Translations under genes and position numbers: made by a program
The notes under the pieces: generated by a model
Databases searched by the model: none
The model's input: the letters and a program-made list of their open reading frames with translations, nothing else
What the model was told of the DNA's origin: nothing
Assembly: GCF_029051645.1 (NCBI RefSeq)
Contig: NZ_JAACFS010000004.1
Location: 310,001 to 374,000 of the forward strand
DNA: 64,000 bases
From: Bradyrhizobium sp. CSA112
GTDB lineage: Bacteria; Pseudomonadota; Alphaproteobacteria; Rhizobiales; Xanthobacteraceae
Direction: 5' to 3'
Part shown: piece after piece, positions 42,743 through 52,305 of the stretch
How positions within the stretch are numbered: the first letter of the stretch is position 1
Layout: each line of letters starts with the position of its first letter

Positions 42743-44533
42743 ATGAATACAAAATCTGCCCGCTTGCGGCCCGATTTCGCTGCTATGTTTGAACGCTTCA
42801 TGACCCATTTGCGACCGAGCCGGATGCAAAAGCCAAAGTCCTTTTTGCGCGTGTTCACCGAGACCGGCCCCCTGGTGGCGCTGGCGGTTGCGATCGCGCT
42901 TCTGATCGGGATTGCCGGTCCGGCCTCCGCGCAGTTTTTCAATTTCGGCGGCTTCGGCGGTCCGCCGCAGCGGCAAGCGCCACAACGTGGCGGCGGCTGG
43001 TTCGGCGGCGATTTCTTTGGGCCGTCCCAGCAAACGCCCCAGCAGGCGCCGCGCCAGGATTTTTCCCGCGCGCCGGCGCCCGCCAAGCGCGACACGGTGC
43101 CGGAACGTAACGTGCTGGTGCTGGGCGATGCCATGGCGGACTGGCTCGGCTATGGCCTGGAAGACGCCTATGCCGAGCAGCCCGACATGGGCGTGATCCG
43201 CAAGCACAAGACCGTCTCCGGCCTGATCAAGTATCAGCCGCGCGGTGAGCCCGCTGATTGGGCCGCCGCCGCCAAGGGCATCCTCGCTACCGAAAAGCCG
43301 GACGCCATCGTCGTCATGCTCGGCCTCCACGACCGCCAGGCGATTCGTGAGGCGATCAGCGAAAAGAAGGCCGACAAGAAGGAAGACAACAAGAAGGACG
43401 CGCGCGGCAAGCCGGATGCCAAGCCGGCGGACGCAAAGCCGAAGCCGGACGGCTCGACTGACACGGCAAAACGCGACGACAAGCCGGCCGACGCCGAATT
43501 GTCGCCCGACGACGCCGCCGACAACGACACGCAGACGCTGGAAAAGAGCGCACGCGCGGGCGGCGGGCTCTACGATTTCCGCGACGAGCGCTGGGTCGAG
43601 CTCTACGCCAAGAAGATCGAAGAACTGATTGGGGTGCTGAAATCCAAGGGCGTGCCGGTGTTGTGGGTCGGCCTGCCTGCGATCCGCGGGCAACGCGGAA
43701 CGTCCGACATGCTGTTCCTCGATGCACTGTATCGCGACGGCGCCGGCAAAGCCGGCATCACCTATGTCGACGTCTGGGACGGCTTTGTCGATGAAGCCGG
43801 CCGCTTCCTGCAGAAAGGTCCCGATTTCGAAGGCCAGATCCGCCAGTTGCGCACGGCCGATGGCGTCTTCTTCACCAAGCCCGGCGCCCGCAAGCTCGCG
43901 CATTATGTGGAGCGCGAGGTGACGCGCCTGCTTGCCGCGCGTTCCGGGCCGATCGCCGTGCCGATCGAGCCGGCAGCGCCCGAAGCCAATGTCGCGCCCG
44001 GCCAGCCGGCGCCGCGTCCGCTGGCCGGGCCGGTCTTGCCGCTGGTGGCCTCTTCGGTCGGTACCGATCAGTTGCTCGGTGGTCCCGGCTCGCGACCGGC
44101 GGCCGTCGATGGGCTCGCTGCGCGCACATTGGTCAAGGGTGAAGCGCTGGCGCCACCAGCCGGCCGCGCCGACGATTACGCCTGGCCGCGCCGGGAAATC
44201 GGCCGCGAGCAGGCCAAGGGCGATACGCCGGTCGCAGCCGTCGCGCCGGGCGGAACGGCAGCGCCCGGACAGAAGCAGCTTTTGCTTCCGCCGCCGCAGC
44301 AAACGTTACAGCAGCAGAAGAGGCCGCCGATGCAGCCGATGCAGATCCGGCCGCCGCAAAACAACGGGCCGTCGCTGCGTGACTTCTTCGGCGGCTTCGG
44401 CGCGGCACCGCGGCCGCCCGCCCCGCCCGCGGCTGCACCGCCGCGTGGACCGTTTGCGCCGCCAGGCGCGCCGCGCCCGCCAGGTAATGTCGGACGATCG
44501 GCCGAAGTCCCGCCGGGCAATTTCACACGATGA
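42743..44533 (+). CDS. DUF459/SGNH-hydrolase-like periplasmic protein
   Basis: 596 residues from the ATG at 42743; TTG 42716 with a near GGAG is possible. N-terminal membrane/signal helix (about 45-65), a Gln/Pro/Gly linker, then an SGNH-like domain: NVLVLGDAMADWLGYGLE (block I), IVVMLGLHDRQ (block III) and VFFTKPGARKLAHYVE near the end of the domain (His as in block V). A Lys/Asp/Ala-rich insert of about 65 residues (EKKADKKEDNKKDARG ... SPDDAADNDTQT) splits the domain, and a long Pro/Gln-rich tail follows. Family members are DUF459 (OapA/SGNH); substrate unknown, probably a cell-surface polysaccharide acyl group. Confidence 0.83.
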   Translation: MNTKSARLRPDFAAMFERFMTHLRPSRMQKPKSFLRVFTETGPLVALAVAIALLIGIAGPASAQFFNFGGFGGPPQRQAPQRGGGWFGGDFFGPSQQTPQQAPRQDFSRAPAPAKRDTVPERNVLVLGDAMADWLGYGLEDAYAEQPDMGVIRKHKTVSGLIKYQPRGEPADWAAAAKGILATEKPDAIVVMLGLHDRQAIREAISEKKADKKEDNKKDARGKPDAKPADAKPKPDGSTDTAKRDDKPADAELSPDDAADNDTQTLEKSARAGGGLYDFRDERWVELYAKKIEELIGVLKSKGVPVLWVGLPAIRGQRGTSDMLFLDALYRDGAGKAGITYVDVWDGFVDEAGRFLQKGPDFEGQIRQLRTADGVFFTKPGARKLAHYVEREVTRLLAARSGPIAVPIEPAAPEANVAPGQPAPRPLAGPVLPLVASSVGTDQLLGGPGSRPAAVDGLAARTLVKGEALAPPAGRADDYAWPRREIGREQAKGDTPVAAVAPGGTAAPGQKQLLLPPPQQTLQQQKRPPMQPMQIRPPQNNGPSLRDFFGGFGAAPRPPAPPAAAPPRGPFAPPGAPRPPGNVGRSAEVPPGNFTR

Positions 44534-44619
44534 TTTTTGACCGCTCACGGTGAGAAGCTAGTCTCGCGCATCTTTCAGACGATGCAGCGCATCGCCGGGC
44601 GAACCAATGAGGACTGCCC

Positions 44620-44907
44620 TCATCCGTAATAGCGCCACCGTGGCGGCGGGCGGCGCGGCGGGCGCGTCAACAACAGCGCCAGCGCAAATCCAATTCCGGC
44701 TGCAACCAGCAGCGCGCCGAGCGGATTTTCCTGCACGGTTTTCGCCACCGCCTGCTGGCCGCTGCGAACAGTATTGCCGCTGCTTTCATAAGCATCCTTG
44801 GCGTAGCTGACAGCGGCATCGGTGGCGTCGCGGGCCATGTGGCCGACGGTGCTTTCGACCTTACCCGCAAAATCCTTGGCCGATTCGGCAATCCGATCCT
44901 TGTCCAT
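44620..44907 (-). CDS. CsbD/YqjD-like small membrane-anchored protein
   Basis: 95 residues from the ATG at 44907, with AAGGAGC upstream. N-terminal CsbD-like part (MDKDRIAESAKDFAGKVEST), a helical middle similar to YqjD/ElaB (DUF883), one membrane helix near the end (GALLVAAGIGFALALLL) and an Arg/Pro tail. YqjD/ElaB proteins associate with ribosomes at the inner membrane in stationary phase; whether this holds here is unknown. Confidence 0.78.
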   Translation of the reverse strand: MDKDRIAESAKDFAGKVESTVGHMARDATDAAVSYAKDAYESSGNTVRSGQQAVAKTVQENPLGALLVAAGIGFALALLLTRPPRRPPPRWRYYG

Positions 44908-45012
44908 CGCGGTTGCTCCTTTTTTCTGCTTTTCTTGGGAGCTAACCGGCGAGCCCCGTTCGGGTTCCTGCCGCTCGAAATGCCGCAATTCCCTCAATTC
45001 AAGGGACTTGGC

Positions 45013-45747
45013 TCACAGGATAAGCCCGCCATCGACCACGATGGTCTGGCCGATAATGTAGGACGAAAGCGGCGAGGCCAGGAACAGCGCCGCGCCGGCC
45101 ATGTCGGCGGGCGTGCCGAGCCGCTTCAACGGTATCCGCTCGAGTGCGCCTTCGAGCCGTTTCGGATTTGATGTCGTCGCTTTGGTCATCTTGGTGTCGA
45201 CCAGGCCGGGCGCGATGCCGTTGACGCGGATGCCGTTGCCGGCCCACGCCTCGCCGAGCGTGCGCGTCAGCCCGACCGCGCCGGTCTTCGAGGCATTATA
45301 GGCCGGATTACCCATGGTGGAATGATAGGCGGCGGTCGAACTGACGATGATCAGCGAACCCTTGCTGGCGCTCAGCATCGCCTGAAATTTGGTGGCGCAC
45401 GCCATCAGGCTCATCAGGTTGACTTCCACGACCTTGCGAAAGCCATCCATTTCGAATTCGCCGCGGCGGTAGATCACCGCGCCTTGCGCCAGCACCAGCA
45501 CGTCGAGTTTTTCGAACGGCGGTTGCAGTGCCTCGATCGCCTGCGCGTTGCTGACGTCGAGCCGGAAATAGTCGAGCCCTTCGAGATGCGATCCTTCGTC
45601 GGGCGAATAGTCGGCGGCGCTGGCGCGGGTGCCGCAAACGGCGACATGCGCGCCCCTGGCGCGGAAGGCCTGCGCGATGCCGTTACCGATGCCACTGGAG
45701 CCGCCGACCACCAGCACCTGCTTGCCGTTGAAATCCAGTTCGTTCAT
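45013..45747 (-). CDS. SDR family oxidoreductase
   Basis: 244 residues, classical short-chain dehydrogenase. Cofactor motif VVGGSSGIGNGIA (about 13-25), active-site YNASKTG (Tyr about 148) and the SSTAAYHS Ser before it. C-terminal GQTIVVDGGLIL is usual. The ATG shares 4 bases with the stop of the GNAT gene (ATGA), so the two are co-translated. Substrate unknown. Confidence 0.9.
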   Translation of the reverse strand: MNELDFNGKQVLVVGGSSGIGNGIAQAFRARGAHVAVCGTRASAADYSPDEGSHLEGLDYFRLDVSNAQAIEALQPPFEKLDVLVLAQGAVIYRRGEFEMDGFRKVVEVNLMSLMACATKFQAMLSASKGSLIIVSSTAAYHSTMGNPAYNASKTGAVGLTRTLGEAWAGNGIRVNGIAPGLVDTKMTKATTSNPKRLEGALERIPLKRLGTPADMAGAALFLASPLSSYIIGQTIVVDGGLIL

Positions 45748-46289
45748 TCCTGCGATCCCTCTTGTTGTTTCTGGTTCAAGCCTTCGTCGAGGAATTTGAC
45801 CATCAGAACCTCGTCGTAATATCGGCCGTCGTGCTTGAGCGCTCGCTTTTCATAGCCGTACGCGACAAAGCCCATCGCTTCGTAAAGCCGGCGCGCCGCT
45901 TCATTCTCGGTCACCACGCTCAACTGGACCACCTCCACGCGCCCGCGCGCATGGTCGAGAACGGCCGCGACAAGTATTTTCCCAAGCCCGGATTTTCGCG
46001 CAGCGCTTCGAACATACATGGTCCAAAGCAATCCCTTATGCGCGTGCTTCGTACCTTCCTGTGCGGCAAATCCGGCTATTCCCGCGAGCGTACCATCAAG
46101 GAATCCGCCGAAGATAGCCGCGCGGGAAATGGCCGCTTCGAACCACGATAGCGGCTGCGCGTTTTCTCTCTCAAACGTGCTGCCGAAAGCCTCGGGATTT
46201 CTCTGCAGCGCTTCGAGCCGTATCTCTCGATACAAGGCAGCGTCAGCAGGCTCCAGACGACGAATCCGCAGGCCGCTAATGTTGGTCAC
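45744..46289 (-). CDS. GNAT family N-acetyltransferase
   Basis: 181 residues from a GTG. Acetyl-CoA-binding region SAARKSGLGKILVAAVLDHARG (about 93-114) and VVTENEAARRLYEAMGFVAYG (about 124-144). It is the first gene of a two-gene unit with the SDR at 45013-45747. No specific substrate can be inferred. Confidence 0.9.
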   Translation of the reverse strand: MTNISGLRIRRLEPADAALYREIRLEALQRNPEAFGSTFERENAQPLSWFEAAISRAAIFGGFLDGTLAGIAGFAAQEGTKHAHKGLLWTMYVRSAARKSGLGKILVAAVLDHARGRVEVVQLSVVTENEAARRLYEAMGFVAYGYEKRALKHDGRYYDEVLMVKFLDEGLNQKQQEGSQE

Positions 46290-46384
46290 GGTTACACCTC
46301 GCTCGGCTTCGTTTGACCTGTCTGCGGATCGGTGCCAGCCTTGTCAATCCTGCAACGCGACAGCATTCCCGCCGGGATCCCGTC

Positions 46385-47164
46385 ATGTCAGATTTCAAAG
46401 AGCTCAGCCGTTCGGTCAAAGGCCTGACCGTTCTCGTCACCGGCGCCGCCAGCGGCATGGGCCGCGCCACTGCGCTGGTGTTCGCGGCCGAGGGCGCCAA
46501 TGTCGCGGTTACCGATCTGGATGCCAGGGCTAGCCAAGCGGTTGCCGGCGAGATCGCAGCGAATGGCGGTTCGGCAAAAGCGTGGACTCTCGACGTCGCC
46601 AATCCTGACGACATCATCACGGTCGTCAACGACGTCGCCGCACATTTCGGTTCCCTCGATATCGTCATCAATAACGCCGGCATCTCTGTACGCGTGGCGA
46701 TCGACGACGGCGGCTATGAAGCCGCCTGGGACAAGGCGCTGGCCGTGATGCTGACTGCGCATCCGCGCATCATCCGGGCTGCGCTGCCGCATTTGCGCCG
46801 GTCGAAGAGCCCGCGCATCGTCAATATCGCATCGACCGAGGCGCTCGGCGCGACCGCGTTGCACAGCCCCTATTCGGCAGCGAAAGCCGGCGTCATCGGT
46901 TTGACGCGTTCGCTCGCCGTCGAACTCGGCCGCGAGGGCATCACCGTGAACTGCATCTGCCCCGGCCCGATCCGCACCGCGATCACCGAGCGGATTTCCG
47001 AAGAGCACAAGACGATCTACGCCAAGCGTCGCACTGCACTGGGCCGCTACGGCGATCCCGAAGAGGTGGCGCACATGACGCTGAGCCTGTGCCTGCCGGC
47101 GGCCTCCTTCCTGACCGGCGCGGTGATCCCCGTCGACGGCGGTCTGATGGCGCGAAACGCGTAG
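46385..47164 (+). CDS. SDR family NAD(P)-dependent oxidoreductase
   Basis: 259 residues from the ATG at 46385 (MSDFKELSRSVKG). Cofactor motif VTGAASGMGRATAL, NNAG motif (VINNAGIS), catalytic Ser in NIASTEALG and YSAAKAG. C-terminus AVIPVDGGLMARNA. It precedes a TfdA-like dioxygenase by about 100 bases on the same strand, so both may act on the same aromatic or aryloxy substrate (inference). Confidence 0.9.
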   Translation: MSDFKELSRSVKGLTVLVTGAASGMGRATALVFAAEGANVAVTDLDARASQAVAGEIAANGGSAKAWTLDVANPDDIITVVNDVAAHFGSLDIVINNAGISVRVAIDDGGYEAAWDKALAVMLTAHPRIIRAALPHLRRSKSPRIVNIASTEALGATALHSPYSAAKAGVIGLTRSLAVELGREGITVNCICPGPIRTAITERISEEHKTIYAKRRTALGRYGDPEEVAHMTLSLCLPAASFLTGAVIPVDGGLMARNA

Positions 47165-47262
47165 CGGGCATGCGTCCGCAGCGTTGACTTGGACACGTCA
47201 CGCAGTAATTTTTCTCTCAAACAGAGCGGGACGAACCGCCCGCCGCATACTGGAGAGACGCC

Positions 47263-48150
47263 ATGACGGTCATGATCCGGCAGCTTCATCCGCATTTTTT
47301 CGGCGAGGTTTCGGGCGTTGATTTGCGAAAGCCCCTGACGCCGCAGGAAGCGGCCGACATCGAGGCCGGCATGGACAAATATGCCGTGCTGCTGTTCCGC
47401 AACCAGGACATCACGGACGAACAGCAACTGGCCTTTGCGTTGAATTTCGGCGAGCGCGAGAAGGCGCGGGGCGGCACCATCACCAAGAAGGAAGACTACC
47501 GGCTGACCACGGGGCTGAACGACGTCTCCAATCTCGGCAAAGACGGCAAACCGCTGCCGCGCGACAGCCGCACCCATCTGTTCAATCTCGGAAACTGCCT
47601 GTGGCATTCCGACAGCTCGTTCCGCCCGATCCCGGCAAAATTTTCGCTGCTGTCGGCGCGGGTGGTGAACCCGAAGGGTGGCAACACCGAATTCGCCGAC
47701 ATGCGCGCGGCCTATGACGCGCTCGACGACGAGACCAAGGCCGAGATCGAGGACCTGATCTGCGAGCATTCGCTGATGTATTCGCGCGGCTCGCTCGGCT
47801 TCCTGGATTATACCGACGAAGAGAAAGAGATGTTCAAGCCGGTGCTGCAGCGGCTGGTGCGGACCCATCCGGTGCATCGCCGCAAGTCGCTGTACCTCTC
47901 ATCGCATGCGGGCGCCATCAAAGGCATGAGCATGCCCGAGGCGCGGCTGTTGCTGCGCGACCTCACCGAGCACGCCACGCAGCCGGAATTCGTCTACGTC
48001 CATAAATGGACTGTGCATGACCTCGTGATGTGGGACAACCGCCAGACCATGCACCGCGTGCGGCGTTATGACCAGTCGCAACCCCGCGACATGCGCCGCG
48101 CCACGGTTGCCGGCACGGAGCCGACGGTGCAGCAGCAGGCGGCGGAGTAG
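47263..48150 (+). CDS. TauD/TfdA-family 2-oxoglutarate dioxygenase
   Basis: 295 residues, GGAGAG before the ATG. Iron ligands His115 and Asp117 in WHSDSSF and His264 in QTMHRVRRY; the Arg in QPRDMRRATV binds 2-oxoglutarate. VVNPKGGNTEFADMRAAYDAL is similar to the TfdA-alpha type found in Bradyrhizobium that acts on 2,4-D, but TauD-like or other aryloxy or sulfonate substrates are possible. Cytoplasmic. Follows an SDR gene. Confidence 0.88.
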   Translation: MTVMIRQLHPHFFGEVSGVDLRKPLTPQEAADIEAGMDKYAVLLFRNQDITDEQQLAFALNFGEREKARGGTITKKEDYRLTTGLNDVSNLGKDGKPLPRDSRTHLFNLGNCLWHSDSSFRPIPAKFSLLSARVVNPKGGNTEFADMRAAYDALDDETKAEIEDLICEHSLMYSRGSLGFLDYTDEEKEMFKPVLQRLVRTHPVHRRKSLYLSSHAGAIKGMSMPEARLLLRDLTEHATQPEFVYVHKWTVHDLVMWDNRQTMHRVRRYDQSQPRDMRRATVAGTEPTVQQQAAE

Positions 48151-48166
48151 GTTGCCACAGAACCAT

Positions 48167-48285
48167 CGTCGTCCCTGCGAACGCAGGGACCCATAACCAC
48201 CGTTGTTGATTGTCTGAAATGATAGCTGTCCCGTCATTTCACGGATAGGCTGCGGCGTATGGGTCCCTGCGTGCGCAGGGACGAC
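48167..48285. repeat. Extragenic palindrome (CGTCGTCCCTGCG family)
   Basis: CGTCGTCCCTGCGAACGCAGG and GTGCGCAGGGACGAC ends, close copy of 23227-23365, between convergent genes. Confidence 0.88.
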
Positions 48286-48316
48286 ACCGTGGATGGGACA
48301 ACGTTCCTGGAAACAC

Positions 48317-48967
48317 CTACGCGTGCCCGGCCTCGTTCGACAGCATGCCGGGATCGATGCCGATCTTGCGCAGCGCGCGCTGGTATTTGTCGTCGACGTC
48401 GTCGCCGAAGATCAGGTCCGGGTCGGCGTCGCAATGCAGCCAGCCATTGTGCTGGATTTCGTCTTCCAACTGGCCCGGCGCCCAGCCGGCATAGCCCAGC
48501 GCCAGGATCGCGTGCTTCGGTCCGGTACCCTTGGCGATCGCCTTGAGGATGTCGACAGTCGCGGTCAGGCAGATGTCGTCGTCGATGTTCAGCGTCGCGT
48601 CCTGGATGAAGAAGTCGCTCGAATGCAGCACGAAGCCGCGGCCGGTATCGACCGGGCCACCCTTGAGCACCTGCATGGACTCGGCGTTTTCCGGCAGCTT
48701 GATCTGGTCGGCCTTCTCGATGATGTCGAGCTGCACCAGCAATCCCGGAAAGTCGATGCTGCCGGCCGGACGGTTGACGATGATGCCCATCGCCCCTTCC
48801 GAGGAGTGCGCGCACATATAGATGACGGAGCGCTCGAAGCGCGGATCGCCCATGACCGGCATGGCAATCAGCAGCCGGCCATCCATGTAACCGCCGCCGG
48901 ACGAATTATCGCCAAAGCCGGCGGCTTTGCGGCGAACGGACTTCGGTGTCTTGCCTTCAGGGCTCAT
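48317..48967 (-). CDS. YqgE/AlgH family protein
   Basis: 216 residues from the ATG at 48967, which fits the Bradyrhizobium homologues I recall; 48994 and 49027 are alternative starts. YDGRLL-type core: [53 protein letters not shown] and [17 protein letters not shown]. Conserved in Proteobacteria as UPF0301; function unresolved (AlgH was linked to alginate regulation in Pseudomonas). Confidence 0.93.
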   Translation of the reverse strand: MSPEGKTPKSVRRKAAGFGDNSSGGGYMDGRLLIAMPVMGDPRFERSVIYMCAHSSEGAMGIIVNRPAGSIDFPGLLVQLDIIEKADQIKLPENAESMQVLKGGPVDTGRGFVLHSSDFFIQDATLNIDDDICLTATVDILKAIAKGTGPKHAILALGYAGWAPGQLEDEIQHNGWLHCDADPDLIFGDDVDDKYQRALRKIGIDPGMLSNEAGHA

Positions 48968-49102
48968 CCGCAAAGGCCTCTCTTGCTGGCTCATATCCTG
49001 ATATCGGGTTCGGTTTCTGTCAATCAAGCTTCCGGCGTCATTCGGCGGCCGATCACACGCAATTCAATGGTTTGCTTGGAAACTTGGCTGTAAAGACGTT
49101 CC

Positions 49103-49936
49103 ATGATTGCGATAGTTCCCCTGCGCGCCGCGCTCGGCGTCGCCGCCTTATGTGTAGCGTGTGCGACGTCGGAAGTTCGCGCCGAGGATGCGTCGCCGTG
49201 GCAACGCGACGCCCATTCCGCGGTCCGGTTGCTGGCGGGATCACGCAGCGGCACGGTGCTGCTCGGCGGCGTAGCCATCCAGTTGCAGCCGGGGTGGAAG
49301 ACTTATTGGCGAACGCCCGGCGATTCCGGCGTCCCGCCACGCTTCGATTTCTCCAAGTCGGATAATGTCGAGGCCGTGACCGTGCTGTGGCCGGCACCGA
49401 AGAAATTTGACGATGGCGCGGGCGGCACCGCGCTGGGATATAAGCACCAAGTCGTGCTGCCGTTGCGGATCGTCGCCAAAAATGCCGACAAGCCGGTGAC
49501 GTTGCGCGCCCACATCAATTACGCCGTCTGCGACAAGATCTGCATTCCCGTCGAAGCCGATGCCGAGCTCGCTTTTGCCAGTGTGGCCAGCACCGAGGAC
49601 GGCAACTTGTCCGATGCGCTCAATGCGGTGCCGAAGCCCGCCAATGTGGGTGACCCCAATCCGCTGACGATCCGCGACGTCAAGCGCGAGGGAAAGAACG
49701 TGCTGGTCGACGTGACCGCGCCTGAGGCCAGGGAGGTCAACCTGTTCGCCGAGGGGCCGACGCCCGACTGGGCGCTGCCGGTTCCCAAGCTCGTGGAGCA
49801 AGGCCCGCCCGGCGTCAAACGCTTTGCCTTCGAACTCGACGGCCTGCCGCCCGGCGCCAGTCCCGAAGGCGCCGCACTGAAACTGACCCTGGTCGGCGGT
49901 GACCGGGCCTACGAGTTCAACGTCAGTTTGAATTGA
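49103..49936 (+). CDS. DsbD N-terminal-like periplasmic protein
   Basis: 277 residues. Signal peptide about 1-27 (ending VRA), then an immunoglobulin-like domain similar to the DsbD/ScsB N-terminal part: GVAIQLQPGWKTYWRTPGDSG, PAPKKFDDGAGG and the cysteine pair in YAVCDKICIPV (about residues 151-155). The transmembrane and thioredoxin parts of DsbD are absent, so it is a stand-alone domain that would accept electrons from another protein. Divergent from yqgE. Confidence 0.82.
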   Translation: MIAIVPLRAALGVAALCVACATSEVRAEDASPWQRDAHSAVRLLAGSRSGTVLLGGVAIQLQPGWKTYWRTPGDSGVPPRFDFSKSDNVEAVTVLWPAPKKFDDGAGGTALGYKHQVVLPLRIVAKNADKPVTLRAHINYAVCDKICIPVEADAELAFASVASTEDGNLSDALNAVPKPANVGDPNPLTIRDVKREGKNVLVDVTAPEAREVNLFAEGPTPDWALPVPKLVEQGPPGVKRFAFELDGLPPGASPEGAALKLTLVGGDRAYEFNVSLN

Positions 49937-50069
49937 CGCGACCTGCCGCTCCTGCGGACGTGCTCAGCCGCGCCACGATGCCGCAAGGTGTTTCCACCGG
50001 TGCAGCGACGCTTCCAGTCAGAGGAGAGCCGGCGCTTGGCAGCTCTCCTCTTCAGCAACGTGTGTCCTC

Positions 50070-50342
50070 CTAGCTCTTCTGGCCGCTCATTTGCTGGGCG
50101 CGCATATAGCTCTTGCAGGCGCTACGCATGTCGCCCTTTGACATGGCGGTATTCGCCGCGCCCATCTCTTTCATCATCGCAAATTTGCCGGGGCTATCAG
50201 GCATAGCGTTACCGGACGCGACGAGCTTGGCCATGTTTTCGCTTGTGCAACCCGTCTTCTGGGCAGCAGCCTTCTGGGCAGAAGCCGGGCTGACGGCCAG
50301 CGCGGTGGTGATCGCTACAGCAGTGACAAGCAGTAGTTTCAT
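50070..50342 (-). CDS. Small secreted protein of unknown function
   Basis: 90 residues from the ATG at 50342, preceded by GGGGAGG. Signal peptide about 1-22 (ending ASA), then one helical domain with two cysteines (GCTSENMAKLVASGNAM; MRSACKSYMRAQQM). A pattern common in Bradyrhizobium secreted proteins, without known function. Isolated. Confidence 0.75.
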   Translation of the reverse strand: MKLLLVTAVAITTALAVSPASAQKAAAQKTGCTSENMAKLVASGNAMPDSPGKFAMMKEMGAANTAMSKGDMRSACKSYMRAQQMSGQKS

Positions 50343-50645
50343 ATCTTTCCTCCCCGGCCGCACCATGCGGCCAGGGGCTAAAAGTTGGAAAAGCTCCGAA
50401 AAGTTCCAGCGCGCTGGGTTGCGTGGGCCTGCTTGGGTTCGCGGAAGCACCACTTACTGCGCGTCACATGCCGTGATGGAGCTATCTCGCCCCTGAAACG
50501 TGACGTTACGTCGCGGCCCGAAGGCGCCTGATGCGCCGCCCGGGAACTGCGCGTCGCTAGCCCGCGATCCAACCGAATCTTAACGAATGGTTGATACATC
50601 CGACGATCGCCGCCGCCTCGCGGCGCGTTTCGGGGATGCACCCTT
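50343..50645. other. Intergenic, nothing recognised
   Basis: About 300 bases between divergent genes without recognisable repeats, RNA or small genes. Confidence 0.4.
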
Positions 50646-52013
50646 GTGGCCGTGATGGATACGCAATCCGCAACCGCCGCGCCCGCCGGCGTGATCGCGC
50701 GCCTGCGCGCGCTGCTTGGCGGCTCCAATGAAGCCTCCGTCACGAGGCGGCTGGCCGGCACGATCTTCATCATCCGCGTCTTCAGCGCCGCGCTCGCCTA
50801 CTTCTCGCAGATCCTGCTGGCGCGCTGGATGGGCGGCTCGGATTACGGCGTCTATGTTTATGTCTGGACCTGGGTGCTGCTGCTCGGCAGCATGATGGAT
50901 TTCGGTATCTCGGCGTCGGCGCAGAAGATCATTCCGGAGTATCGAACGCGCGGCGAACATGCCCTGCTGCGCGGCTTTCTCTCCGGCAGCCGCTGGATCA
51001 CCTTCGCCGTCTCCTCCATCGTTTCGCTGCTGCTGGCGGGCGTGGTGAGGGGGTTGTCGCCGTGGATCGACGCCAACGCGATCGTTCCCCTATATATCGG
51101 CTGCCTGACGTTGCCGGCGTTTGTCGTCGCCAACACCCAGGACGGCATCGCCCGCTCGCATGACTGGATGCAGCTCGGCTTGATGCCGCAATTCATTGTG
51201 AGGCAGTCGCTGATCATCGGCCTCACCGCCGGCGCCTTCGTGCTCGGCTTCAATCTCGGCGCCACCGCCGCGATGTGGGCGAGCGCCGCGGCGGTATGGA
51301 CCGCGATGATCGGCCAGATGGTCGTGCTGAACCGCAGGCTCAGCGGCCATATCGAGCCCGGTCCGAAGGCCTATGATTTCCGCGGCTGGCTCGCGGTCTC
51401 ACTTCCGATCCTGATGGTCGAAGGATTTTACCTGCTGTTGTCCTATACCGACGTGCTGGTGCTGCAGCAGTTCCGCTCGTCGGAAGAAGTCGGCGTCTAT
51501 TTCGCTGTCATAAAGACGTTGGCGCTGGTCTCATTCATTCACTACGCGATGGCGGCGACGACGGCGCATCGCTTTGCCGAGTATCACGCGCAGGGCGACA
51601 AGCCGCGGCTGTCGGCCTATGTGGCGCACGCGATCCAGTGGACGTTCTGGCCGTCGCTCGCCGCGACCGTCCTGCTGCTGGCGCTCGGCAAGCCGCTGTT
51701 GTGGCTGTTCGGACCGCAATTCGTGGTCGGCTACGACATCATGTTCATTGCCGCTATTGGGCTCGTGGTGCGATCCGCGATCGGCCCGGTCGAGCGGCTC
51801 TTGAACATGCTCGGCCACCAGCACATCTGCGCGCTGGCCTATGCACTCGCCTTCGTCATGAACCTCGTGCTGTGCGTGATGCTGGTGCCGCGCTTTGGCG
51901 GCCATGGCGCGGCGGCCGCGACCTCGATCTCGCTGGCGTTCGAGACGGTGCTGCTGTTCTGGATCGTGCGCCGGCGGCTCGGGCTGCATGTGCTGGCGTT
52001 CGGTAAGCGCTGA
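50646..52013 (+). CDS. Polysaccharide flippase (MATE/MVF superfamily, Wzx-like)
   Basis: 455 residues from a GTG; ATG at 50655 also fits. About 12-14 membrane helices with the family start RLAGTIFIIRVFSAALAYFSQILLARWMGGSDYGVYVYVW. Such proteins flip lipid-linked sugar units across the inner membrane for O-antigen or exopolysaccharide. No glycosyltransferases or polymerase are adjacent in the window, so the exact product is unknown. Confidence 0.85.
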   Translation: MAVMDTQSATAAPAGVIARLRALLGGSNEASVTRRLAGTIFIIRVFSAALAYFSQILLARWMGGSDYGVYVYVWTWVLLLGSMMDFGISASAQKIIPEYRTRGEHALLRGFLSGSRWITFAVSSIVSLLLAGVVRGLSPWIDANAIVPLYIGCLTLPAFVVANTQDGIARSHDWMQLGLMPQFIVRQSLIIGLTAGAFVLGFNLGATAAMWASAAAVWTAMIGQMVVLNRRLSGHIEPGPKAYDFRGWLAVSLPILMVEGFYLLLSYTDVLVLQQFRSSEEVGVYFAVIKTLALVSFIHYAMAATTAHRFAEYHAQGDKPRLSAYVAHAIQWTFWPSLAATVLLLALGKPLLWLFGPQFVVGYDIMFIAAIGLVVRSAIGPVERLLNMLGHQHICALAYALAFVMNLVLCVMLVPRFGGHGAAAATSISLAFETVLLFWIVRRRLGLHVLAFGKR

Positions 52014-52305
52014 TCCGGAAGATCAATGAGACGGCAAGTGCCACGCCCGCGCTGATCTGTTGGCCCTGAATTAGTTAGCAATCGGCTTTTTCCGTTTCCC
52101 CGGTTCAGCCTACGCCTTGCATCTGCCTCATTTGAAGCCGCAGGACGCAGCTATCGTCGATTGCTGGCATAATGGGGAAAATATCCAACGAAGTCCCCTG
52201 TTCGCATGAAACATTCTTATTTCCTTCGATCCTTTGCGAGAGATGGAACGGCTGTACCGACGTTGATATATAGTTGAGCACTGGAACCGAGATCTGATCC
52301 TGGAA

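Noticed and set aside
48259..48300. Small reading frames within the palindromes near 48.2 kb
   Set aside because: They are translations of a repeat found elsewhere in the window and are not genes.
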